From: Alistipes timonensis
Lineage (GTDB): Bacteria > Bacteroidota > Bacteroidia > Bacteroidales > Muribaculaceae
Assembly (NCBI GenBank): GCA_023663385.1
Contig: JAMPHO010000001.1
Location: forward strand, 980,881 to 1,044,880
Length of the DNA: 64,000 nt
Direction of reading: 5' to 3'
The notes under the pieces were generated by a model. That model was given only the letters and a program-made list of their open reading frames with translations, searched no databases and was not told where the DNA came from. Below, piece after piece: positions 15,994 to 23,168 of this stretch. Made by a program: the position numbers and the translations under genes. Numbering within the stretch: position 1 is the first letter of the stretch; each line of letters begins with the position of its first letter.

Positions 15994-18150
15994 ATGAAGG
16001 TTTACCAGACTAACGAAATCAAAAACATCTCCCTGCTCGGTAGCAAGGGAGCCGGGAAAACCACACTCGCCGAGTCGATGCTCTACGAGTGTGGTGTTAT
16101 AAAACGCCGCGGCACGGTCGAGGCCGGCAACACCGTGTCGGACTACTTCCCCGTGGAAAAAGAGTACGGATACTCGGTATTCTCGACAGTGTTCTACGCC
16201 GAGTTCCTGGGCAAGAAGCTCAACGTAATCGACTGCCCGGGCGCCGACGACTTCGTAGGCAACGCCGTGACCGCCCTTAACGTGACCGACACGGGTGTGA
16301 TCGTGATCGACGCCCAGTATGGCGTGGAGGTAGGCACCCAGAACATATTCCGCACCACCGCCCGCCTGCGCAAACCCGTGATATTCGCCATCAACCAGCT
16401 CGACGGCGACAAGGCCGACTACGACAACGCCCTGACCCAGATGCGCGAGATTTTCGGCCCGAAGGTGGTGCCCATCCAGTACCCCCTCTCTTGCGGCCCC
16501 GGCTTCAACGCCATGATCGACGTGCTGCTCATGAAGAAATACTCCTGGGGTCCCGAAGGTGGCGTGCCCACCATCGAGGAGATTCCGCAGGAGGAGATGG
16601 AAAAGGCGCTCGAACTCCACCAGCAGCTCGTGGAGGCAGCCGCCGAAAACGACGAGACCCTGATGGAGAAATTCTTCGACCAGGGGCACCTTACCGAGGA
16701 CGAGATGCGCGAAGGAATCCGCAAAGGTCTGGTAGACCGCTCGATATATCCCGTGTTCTGCGTTTCGGCGCTGAAAGACATGGGTGTACGGCGTATGATG
16801 GAGTTCCTCGGCAACGTTGTGCCCTTCGTTGAAGATATGCCCGCGCCCGTCGACACCAAGGGTGAGGCCGTGAAGCCCGACAGCAACGGTCCCCTGAGCA
16901 TATTCATGTTCAAGACCACCGTCGAGCCCCATATCGGCGAAGTGCAGTACTTCAAAGTTATGTCGGGCACGCTCAGCGCCGGAGCCGACCTGGAGAACGT
17001 GTCGCGCGGCAGCAAGGAGCGCCTCGCGCAGATTTACTGCGTGTGCGGCCAGATCAAGACCCCGGTTGACAAACTCAGCGCCGGCGACATAGGCGCGACC
17101 GTCAAACTCAAGGACGTGCGCACAGGCAACACCCTCGACGAAAAGGGTTGCGACATCGCCTTCGACTTCATCAAATATCCCGCGCCCAAGTTCCAGCGCG
17201 CCGTGCGCCCCGTCAACGAGGCCGACTCCGAGAAGCTCTCCGGCATCCTCAACCGCATGCACGCCGAGGACCCCACCTGGATCGTGGAGCAGAGCAAGGA
17301 GCTCAAGCAGACCATCCTCAAGGGTCAGGGCGAATTCCACCTCCGCACCCTCAAATGGCGCGTGGAGAACAATGACAAGCTCCCCATCATTTTCGAGGAA
17401 CCGAAGATACCCTACCGCGAAACAATCACCAAGGCCGCCCGTGCCGACTACCGCCACAAGAAGCAGTCGGGCGGCGCCGGACAGTTCGGCGAGGTACACC
17501 TCATCATCGAACCCTACTCCGAGGACGCACCCCTGCCCGACACCTACCGCTTCGGCAACCAGGAGTTCAAGATGAACATCCGCGACACCCAGGAAATACC
17601 ACTGGCATGGGGCGGCAAGCTCGTGGTTCACAACTGCATAGTTGGCGGCGCGATTGACTCCCGCTTCATCCCTGCGATCGTCAAGGGCCTGATGGACCGC
17701 ATGGAGCAGGGCCCGCTGACGGGTTCCTACGCCCGCGACGTCCGCGTATGCGTCTACGACGGCAAGATGCACCCGGTTGACTCGAACGAAATCTCCTTCC
17801 GCCTGGCTGCCCGCAACGCCTTCTCCGAAGCGTTCCGCAACGCCAACCCGAAGGTGCTCGAACCCGTTTACGATGTCGAGGTAACCGCTCCCGACGAAGT
17901 GATGGGCGACATCATGAGCGACCTCCCCTCGCGCCGCGGCATCATTATGGGCTCGGAGTCGGAAAACGGCTTCCAGACCATCCAGGCCAAGGTGCCCCTC
18001 AAGGAGATGGCATCCTACTCGACCGACCTTTCGTCGCTCACCGGCGGACGCGCGTCGTTCACTATGAAGTTCGCATCCTACGAACTCGTTCCCGGCGACG
18101 TTCAGGACAAACTGCTCAAAGAGTACGCCGCCAAGCAAACCGAAGAGTAA
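15994..18150 (+). CDS. fusA2: EF-G paralog with degenerate GTPase motifs (EF-G2 type)
   Basis: A 718-residue protein with the five-domain plan of elongation factor G. The P-loop is present (GSKGAGKTT, 16-24). Other GTPase motifs are altered: G3 reads DCPGADDF (80-87) with Ala84 where the catalytic His of canonical EF-G stands, and G4 reads NQLD (134-137) instead of NKxD. The switch I region (EKEYGYSV) lacks the usual RGITI. Bacteroides thetaiotaomicron has a described EF-G2 that supports translation during carbon starvation without GTPase activity; this protein fits that group. Domain IV and the C-terminal domain look intact. It is not beside rpsL/rpsG, as the main fusA usually is. A hairpin follows the stop. 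Confidence 0.87.
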   Translation: MKVYQTNEIKNISLLGSKGAGKTTLAESMLYECGVIKRRGTVEAGNTVSDYFPVEKEYGYSVFSTVFYAEFLGKKLNVIDCPGADDFVGNAVTALNVTDTGVIVIDAQYGVEVGTQNIFRTTARLRKPVIFAINQLDGDKADYDNALTQMREIFGPKVVPIQYPLSCGPGFNAMIDVLLMKKYSWGPEGGVPTIEEIPQEEMEKALELHQQLVEAAAENDETLMEKFFDQGHLTEDEMREGIRKGLVDRSIYPVFCVSALKDMGVRRMMEFLGNVVPFVEDMPAPVDTKGEAVKPDSNGPLSIFMFKTTVEPHIGEVQYFKVMSGTLSAGADLENVSRGSKERLAQIYCVCGQIKTPVDKLSAGDIGATVKLKDVRTGNTLDEKGCDIAFDFIKYPAPKFQRAVRPVNEADSEKLSGILNRMHAEDPTWIVEQSKELKQTILKGQGEFHLRTLKWRVENNDKLPIIFEEPKIPYRETITKAARADYRHKKQSGGAGQFGEVHLIIEPYSEDAPLPDTYRFGNQEFKMNIRDTQEIPLAWGGKLVVHNCIVGGAIDSRFIPAIVKGLMDRMEQGPLTGSYARDVRVCVYDGKMHPVDSNEISFRLAARNAFSEAFRNANPKVLEPVYDVEVTAPDEVMGDIMSDLPSRRGIIMGSESENGFQTIQAKVPLKEMASYSTDLSSLTGGRASFTMKFASYELVPGDVQDKLLKEYAAKQTEE

Positions 18151-18175
18151 CGTCGCTGACAAGCAGCCATATACG

Positions 18176-18202
18176 GAGGCCGCCCACTAACCGGGCGGCC
18201 TC
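18176..18202 (+). terminator. Hairpin after the EF-G paralog
   Basis: GAGGCCGCCC (18176-18185) and GGGCGGCCTC (18193-18202), loop of 7 bases. A perfect GC-rich stem, but no T-run follows, so termination may be incomplete. Confidence 0.6.
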
Positions 18203-18255
18203 TATGGCAATATAACGGACCGCGCGGACGTTATATACCTACTCAGCTATTTATA

Positions 18256-19305
18256 ATGGTAATGGAAAAGCAGCGGCGCGAAGCCAACCAACGGCACATA
18301 CCATCAACAAATGACGCTCCATCGGCGCCCGACGCGCTGGTGTCGGTCATCGTGCCCGTTTACAACGCCGCCGCGTTTCTGCGTGACGCGCTCGACTCGC
18401 TTAAAAACCAGACCCATAGTGATTTCGAAGCCATACTAATCGACGACGGGTCGACCGACGACTCGCTGTCGATATGCCGCTGTTACGCCGAGGCCGACAA
18501 CCGATTCAGAATCATCAGCCAGGCGAATCGCGGAGTATCGGCGGCCCGCAACGCCGGCATTGACGCCGCCAAAGGTAGCTGGATCGCGTTTCTCGACGCC
18601 GACGACATAATGCGCCCTGACGCTCTGGCAACCCTCCTCGATTCCGCGTACTCCACAGGGGCCGACATCACGGTAGGGAATTACAGCCAGGGAGTGACGC
18701 CGGGCGCTGCCAAAGGCGACGGCGCGGTGTCGCGTCTTAACCCATATGATGCCATCGGGCAGGGACTCTACCAGAAACGGATTTTCAACAATCCCTGGGG
18801 CACGCTCTTCCAGGCTCGCTTACTGAAAGGGGAAGGCTCGCCGCGATTCCGCCCGGGCAGATACGAGGATCTTGACTTTTTCTACCGCGTGTTTGAAAAC
18901 GCCCGGCTCATAGCGTATTGCGACAGCGACGTATATTTCTACCGCGACAACCCAGGCAGCTTCATAAACCGATGGTCCGAGGAGCGGCTCGACGTGCTCG
19001 ACGTCACTGACCGCATAGTCGACCACTACCGCGCGCGGCTGGCCGCTGACCCATCCGACCAGTCACGGATGCTGCTGAAAGCGGCCCTTGATAGGCGCTT
19101 CAGCGCCCATTTCAATATGCTGGCACTGATGCTGCGCAACCGCGATACGCGTCAGGATGCCACGGAAAGGTGCCTCAAAGTGATACGCGAAAACCGCGTC
19201 GCCGAACTCCGCGACCCGGAAACGCGGCTGAAAAACAAACTCGGAGCGTTGGCATCCTTCGGCGGCACGCGCCTTATAGCGCTCCTGGCAAGACTGATTT
19301 ATTGA
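18256..19305 (+). CDS. Family 2 glycosyltransferase
   Basis: A 349-residue protein with a GT-A fold. VSVIVPVYNAAAF at about 29-41 and DDGSTDDS form the nucleotide-binding part, GVSAARNAGID follows, and FLDADD holds the metal-binding DXD motif. It probably transfers a sugar from a nucleotide sugar to a glycan acceptor on the cytoplasmic side of the membrane. No membrane helix is seen. The N-terminal 28 residues are polar and variable. Starts at 18256 and 18262 are both possible. It is 19 bases upstream of the phosphoribosyltransferase gene and likely cotranscribed. Acceptor and sugar cannot be told from sequence. Confidence 0.9.
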   Translation: MVMEKQRREANQRHIPSTNDAPSAPDALVSVIVPVYNAAAFLRDALDSLKNQTHSDFEAILIDDGSTDDSLSICRCYAEADNRFRIISQANRGVSAARNAGIDAAKGSWIAFLDADDIMRPDALATLLDSAYSTGADITVGNYSQGVTPGAAKGDGAVSRLNPYDAIGQGLYQKRIFNNPWGTLFQARLLKGEGSPRFRPGRYEDLDFFYRVFENARLIAYCDSDVYFYRDNPGSFINRWSEERLDVLDVTDRIVDHYRARLAADPSDQSRMLLKAALDRRFSAHFNMLALMLRNRDTRQDATERCLKVIRENRVAELRDPETRLKNKLGALASFGGTRLIALLARLIY

Positions 19306-19324
19306 ATTTTTCATTTACAACCAT

Positions 19325-19924
19325 ATGCAGGTAATCACAATCAATTCACCCGGACTCGAATGGCAGGCCAAATGCCTGGCCGGCAAAGTAATGAACGGGC
19401 ATCCCGCCCTATTTGACGCCATTGTGGCCGTGCGCCGCGGAGGCTCGTTTGTCAGCGAGGCTTTCCGAAAGTATTACCCGAGGGAGAATTACGGCGAACG
19501 CTTCGAAATCGACCTTCACCGCCCGTCGACCCATTATAAGAAGGGAAAATTGGTTAGGATGCTCCCCCATGTGCCTCTCTGGATTCTGAACACCATGCGA
19601 CTGAGCGAGGCCAGGCTGTTGAAAGCCAAGCAAATGATATTTCCCCGCCGCGAGCCGCCGAAGGTGACCCTCGAACCCGAGCTGGTCGGCCTGCTGAAAT
19701 CAAAGGCAACCCCCGAGGTGCTTTTGATCGATGACGCCATCGACAGCGGAATCACCCTGTGGGGCATATCCGAGGCGATAAAGGCTGTGAATCCCTCAAC
19801 GAAAATCACCACTATGGCGATAACCGTCACCACCCGCGAGCCCAAGGTGATGGCCGACTATTTTATGTACAACAACTCGACGCTCGTGCGCTTCCCGTGG
19901 TCGAAGGACTTCAAGAACCGCTGA
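19325..19924 (+). CDS. Phosphoribosyltransferase-domain protein
   Basis: A 199-residue protein with a type I phosphoribosyltransferase core. The PRPP-binding loop is EVLLIDDAIDSGITLWG (about residues 136-152), and an earlier segment IVAVRRGGSFVSEAF matches the second active-site loop. The middle region contains an unusual basic and hydrophobic insert (KKGKLVRMLPHVPLWIL). I cannot assign the base or acceptor. Its stop overlaps the ATG of a HAD phosphatase gene by one base (TGATG), so the two products are probably made together and may act in sequence: phosphoribosyl transfer then dephosphorylation. Confidence 0.75.
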   Translation: MQVITINSPGLEWQAKCLAGKVMNGHPALFDAIVAVRRGGSFVSEAFRKYYPRENYGERFEIDLHRPSTHYKKGKLVRMLPHVPLWILNTMRLSEARLLKAKQMIFPRREPPKVTLEPELVGLLKSKATPEVLLIDDAIDSGITLWGISEAIKAVNPSTKITTMAITVTTREPKVMADYFMYNNSTLVRFPWSKDFKNR

Positions 19925-20550
19925 TGGAGCTCTGCATCGCCGACCTCGACGGCACCCTGCTCCGGGGCAATTCAATGAAGCGTTTCATGCGCTGGCTCCC
20001 CGCCGCGTTGTGGGAGCGGCGCACCCCGCTGGAAGCCGCCGCCGCGCTCTGGTGGATCGGCCTCCGCGCTATGCGGGTGGTAAGCCATCGCCGTATGAAG
20101 TGGCACTTGGGGGTAATCGGCAACCGCTCATTGAGGGGGGGCGACTGGAAGCGGTTCGCCGAGCGCGAGCTACTTCCAATGGTCAACCCTGCAGTCGCAG
20201 GGCACATCGACTCGTTAAGAAAACGCGGCGCTAAAGTATGCGTCGCCTCCGCCGCCATGGAGCCGTATGTGGAGCCGCTCCGCGAGCTTCTGCGTTACGA
20301 GCACCAGCTTTCCACCCCCCATTCCGAAACATTTGAAAGTTATATAGAGATGAGGGGGCAACGCAAACTCGACGCCATCCGCGACCTCCTGGCCAGCGGC
20401 GGCTACACTCTCGCCAGCTTCCTCACCGACCACGCCGACGACCTGCCGACAGCCGCCGCCTACCCTACCCGCACCATCCTCGTAAACCCATCGCCCGCCA
20501 GCCTCCAGCGCTTCGCCGCCGCCGGAATCACCAGCATCCTGCCGGAGTGA
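19924..20550 (+). CDS. HAD-family phosphatase (SerB-like)
   Basis: A 208-residue HAD hydrolase. Motif I is DLDGT (Asp7 nucleophile, Asp9 acid), the segment KVCVASAA supplies the motif II Ser, and TDHADDLP supplies the metal-binding Asp residues of motif IV. Between motifs I and II lies a helical cap with many Trp and Arg. The frame is open further upstream, but the ATG at 19924 overlaps the previous stop and begins the HAD fold directly, so it is preferred. Substrate unknown; the coupled phosphoribosyltransferase suggests a phosphosugar or nucleotide-like product. Confidence 0.82.
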   Translation: MELCIADLDGTLLRGNSMKRFMRWLPAALWERRTPLEAAAALWWIGLRAMRVVSHRRMKWHLGVIGNRSLRGGDWKRFAERELLPMVNPAVAGHIDSLRKRGAKVCVASAAMEPYVEPLRELLRYEHQLSTPHSETFESYIEMRGQRKLDAIRDLLASGGYTLASFLTDHADDLPTAAAYPTRTILVNPSPASLQRFAAAGITSILPE

Positions 20551-20584
20551 ATCCATACTTCATCCTCAGTTTCCGTTATCGACG

Positions 20585-21232
20585 TTATTCAGCGTGGTCT
20601 TTCAACCATTGAAGTCTACGCTGGTCTGGAAGGTGCTTTACCGCGAAATTTTCAAACTTCGCCTCAAAGCCGGCTCCGTCGGGACACGCACCCATCACTC
20701 CCACTCTCATAGGCACATTGTCGCGCATCCACGCATTGCGCATCAATATGTATTCATTATCGTCGAATGAGTAAAATAATTCTACCGCATCCAGGCGACG
20801 CACTGCCTTGATCCAGATATATGGCACAGGCGAGTCAAGCTTTATCACACTCCAGTCGGAGGTGCGATGTGTCACCACAACCGACAGGTTGTATTTGCCA
20901 TCGACAAATTCGATGCCTGCCTTGATATAGTTCTCACAGTCGATACGGAGCATGAGCCCCGCCTGGTCGAATCGCGCCTTGAAGTCGCCCGAGATTTTCA
21001 CTTTGGCCTCAAATTCGCCACCGTATTCACCATAATAGAATGGCGCGTCATCGACTGTGAAACCATAATGTGATATACGCCAGTAGTCACTTTGTGGCGT
21101 GACGAACATAGTCAAAGCATCGCCGTCGATGCTCCACCGGGCAGGTTCGTTAAACCAATTCATTTTTTCGAGAGTTTGCGCATGGCCACACACGACCGCC
21201 ATAAGCGATACTATAGCAAGAAATCTTCTCAT
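20585..21232 (-). CDS. Secreted DUF1349-like protein
   Basis: A 215-residue protein with a signal peptide (MRRFLAIVSLMAVVCGHAQ, cut near residue 19) and a beta-sandwich domain of DUF1349 type, seen as WFNEPARWSIDGDALTMFV, DQAGLMLRID and GAGFEAKFENFAV. Such concanavalin-like domains often occur in proteins associated with carbohydrate degradation. The ATG at 21232 is chosen since it begins the signal peptide; an upstream in-frame ATG adds 10 unlikely residues. It is divergent from a LuxR regulator with a palindrome in the shared gap. GC is lower than in neighbouring housekeeping genes. Confidence 0.75.
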   Translation of the reverse strand: MRRFLAIVSLMAVVCGHAQTLEKMNWFNEPARWSIDGDALTMFVTPQSDYWRISHYGFTVDDAPFYYGEYGGEFEAKVKISGDFKARFDQAGLMLRIDCENYIKAGIEFVDGKYNLSVVVTHRTSDWSVIKLDSPVPYIWIKAVRRLDAVELFYSFDDNEYILMRNAWMRDNVPMRVGVMGACPDGAGFEAKFENFAVKHLPDQRRLQWLKDHAE

Positions 21233-21244
21233 AATGTTTAGCCT

Positions 21245-21252
21245 TAGCAAAT
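21245..21252 (-). promoter_or_regulatory. Putative -7 element of the DUF1349 gene
   Basis: TTAATTTG on the minus strand (one mismatch to TAnnTTTG) lies 13 bases before the ATG. No -33 element is present; the palindrome at 21272-21289 occupies that position. Confidence 0.35.
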
Positions 21253-21271
21253 TAATAACCATTATATTTAA

Positions 21272-21289
21272 TTACCTTCGCGAAGGTAA
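21272..21289. promoter_or_regulatory. Perfect 18-bp palindrome, candidate operator
   Basis: TTACCTTCGCGAAGGTAA is a perfect inverted repeat with no spacer, in the 98-base gap between the divergent DUF1349 and LuxR genes. It sits 19 bases upstream of the DUF1349 -7-like element, where the -33 box would be, and 41 bases before the luxR ATG. A dimeric LuxR-type regulator binding here could activate the DUF1349 gene and control its own gene. The binding protein is an inference. Confidence 0.6.
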
Positions 21290-21330
21290 ACACTTTTCAA
21301 ACAACCCACAATAGTCAAAAATAACCATAT

Positions 21331-22095
21331 ATGGATATTAGAGGCAAACTGACTACCGAATTATCGCGGCACAACAGCAATGCAGAAACGACAAGCGATG
21401 CCTCAATGGAACGATTTACTCGCATCGCGGAGGTGTATGCCAGCGTGGAGAATGTTCTCGCCGTACTGAGTGACCTGAATAACGGCAAGAGCTATGTAGC
21501 TCACGGCCACTTTTCAAATATCATTGATATTGACCGCGATAAGTGCTCGGGCTACATACCGTCAATATGGGAAGATGATGTTTTCCAAGCGATTCACACC
21601 AACGACCTTGAGAGGAAGATGCTTCAGGAGCTGTTGTTCTTCCACCATATCAAAAGATTGCCGAAATCACGGAGATTCCAGCAGTGCCTGATACAGAGAA
21701 TACGGATGCGAAGCAAAAATGGAGAATGGATCGAAACGCTTCATCGGCTCCATTATATCCCGGCTGATGATGGCAAAACTATAAGATTCGCGTTATGCCT
21801 GTATGGGGGCGCGAATTTTGGATTTAAAAGTGATTCAGTGATTATGGATACGGTAACAGGCCAAATCACGGAACTCGCGCCTTCGGAAGGAGCAAAGATA
21901 CTTTCCCCACAAGAAACCGAAGTGCTGAAATTAATTGACGAGGGGAACAGAAGCAAGGGTATCGCCGACATCCTGTGTATCAGCCCACACACCGTGAGCC
22001 GTCACCGCCAGAATATCATCGCAAAACTGAAAGTACGCAATTCTGCCGAGGCTTGCAAAGTAGCGCGCGGCCTAAACATACTCCCGCGATTCTGA
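21331..22095 (+). CDS. LuxR-type transcriptional regulator
   Basis: A 254-residue protein. The N-terminal 180 residues form a possible PAS-like sensor (HGHFSNIIDIDRD, IRMRSKNGEWIETLHRLHYI, resembling the PAS strand pattern), and residues 190-245 a LuxR-type HTH (LSPQETEVLKLIDEGNRSK, then CISPHTVSRHRQNI). There is no receiver domain and no membrane segment, so it probably senses an intracellular signal. It is divergent from the DUF1349 gene, and the palindrome at 21272-21289 is the likely target. Confidence 0.85.
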   Translation: MDIRGKLTTELSRHNSNAETTSDASMERFTRIAEVYASVENVLAVLSDLNNGKSYVAHGHFSNIIDIDRDKCSGYIPSIWEDDVFQAIHTNDLERKMLQELLFFHHIKRLPKSRRFQQCLIQRIRMRSKNGEWIETLHRLHYIPADDGKTIRFALCLYGGANFGFKSDSVIMDTVTGQITELAPSEGAKILSPQETEVLKLIDEGNRSKGIADILCISPHTVSRHRQNIIAKLKVRNSAEACKVARGLNILPRF

Positions 22096-22154
22096 CGCGC
22101 CGCCACCGACTCAATCGGAGTTCTTCCGCAACCAGGAGATTCCCGCGCATCCTC

Positions 22155-23039
22155 TTACTTATCAGCTTGTAAGTACCTGATGTTGTAGAGGTAAGGGGTG
22201 ACCGAGCTGATTTCGGCGGTAATGCCGGCCTCGGAGGCAACGATAAGGTTCACTTCGCTGTCGGAGGGAAGGCCGAGCAGCATAGGCATCTGAATGGCCC
22301 GTCCCCATCGCAGAGTTGGTTCCTGGTCGGAACCGACTACGAATGACGTGACGTCCTGGGTTATATCGTTCATATTGCCCTGTCCGGGAGGAAGTGCTCC
22401 ATTTTTAAGATAATAAAGCAGGTCATAGCGCAGATAGCGGAAATATACCCTATCGCCGTCAGTCGCGGATAGTGCCGTCCCCATGCGCACTACTTGCATA
22501 TACACGTCCCCATCCGCGTCAAGTTTGTAGAATGGAGCTACCGAGCCAACCTGGATTTCCGATAACGCGGGAAGAGTTTCAACCACGTCGAACTTCCTGA
22601 GATATGTCTTGATAGCCCGGCGTTCCGTTTTCTTCAGATCTTCGAGTGTGAGCGGGTTCTGCACAATTTTTATAACGCCAGCCTGCTTTTCATTCCCCTT
22701 TGACACGGTGAACCGCACCTCGCCTCTTCTGGTCTCATTGTCGGTCAATTCGGCCACATTTATAATAAATCCCTTATCCGAAGCGGTTACATGCATCCAC
22801 AGCGGCACGTCGTCGGAGATTGAAATAGAATTGTATGTACCCACAACGCCAACGGTTATCTCCTTGGGGTAACCGTTGATTGTGACCTCGGCGTCATGCG
22901 TGCCCATACCGACTTCCGCGTCAGCCTCCATCCCGAGTGTCAGATGGAACAGCCCGAAATCATACGGGTCTTCCTCAGAGCGGCAAGCCGCGAGCAATAT
23001 CGGTATAGCTATCAAACAAAGTAATTTTCTGTACATCAC
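22155..23039 (-). CDS. Lipoprotein with BACON-like domain, possible DUF4827
   Basis: A 294-residue lipoprotein: lipobox LLAAC with Cys at about 19, followed by an acidic linker. Residues about 45-130 look like a BACON or BACON-like beta-sandwich, ending in the typical KIVQNP strand. The C-terminal half (ERRAIKTYLRKFDVV, then FYKLDADGDVYMQVVRMGT) resembles Bacteroides DUF4827 lipoproteins, which may share an FKBP-like fold. It is probably outer-membrane anchored. It appears to be transcribed alone: a terminator separates it from the upstream glycosidase and a TAAATTTG element lies at 23068-23075. Confidence 0.6.
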   Translation of the reverse strand: MMYRKLLCLIAIPILLAACRSEEDPYDFGLFHLTLGMEADAEVGMGTHDAEVTINGYPKEITVGVVGTYNSISISDDVPLWMHVTASDKGFIINVAELTDNETRRGEVRFTVSKGNEKQAGVIKIVQNPLTLEDLKKTERRAIKTYLRKFDVVETLPALSEIQVGSVAPFYKLDADGDVYMQVVRMGTALSATDGDRVYFRYLRYDLLYYLKNGALPPGQGNMNDITQDVTSFVVGSDQEPTLRWGRAIQMPMLLGLPSDSEVNLIVASEAGITAEISSVTPYLYNIRYLQADK

Positions 23040-23067
23040 GAATTAACCTTTTTGTGGTATTATGCGC

Positions 23068-23075
23068 CAAATTTA
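23068..23075 (-). promoter_or_regulatory. Putative -7 element of the BACON-like lipoprotein gene
   Basis: TAAATTTG on the minus strand, 28 bases before the start codon. No clear -33 match at 19-21 bases. Confidence 0.4.
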
Positions 23076-23110
23076 CAATTATTTCGCGACGCGCATACTA
23101 TTTGACGAAT

Positions 23111-23149
23111 AAAAAAAGCGATGGCCGCGTGTCGAATGCGGCCATCGCT
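23111..23149 (-). terminator. Terminator of the GH3 glycosidase gene
   Basis: On the minus strand a perfect 12-bp stem (AGCGATGGCCGC, 23149-23138, with its complement at 23128-23117) and 9-base loop is followed by seven T residues (23117-23111). A strong intrinsic terminator 20 bases after the GH3 stop. Confidence 0.85.
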
Positions 23150-23168
23150 CATTAGTTCAAGTTATGAA

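Noticed and set aside
15976..18162. A 728-codon frame on the minus strand opposite the EF-G paralog
   Set aside because: It mirrors the EF-G gene codon for codon, with composition typical of an antisense shadow in GC-rich DNA (long Val/Gly/His/Glu runs), and has no recognisable domain.
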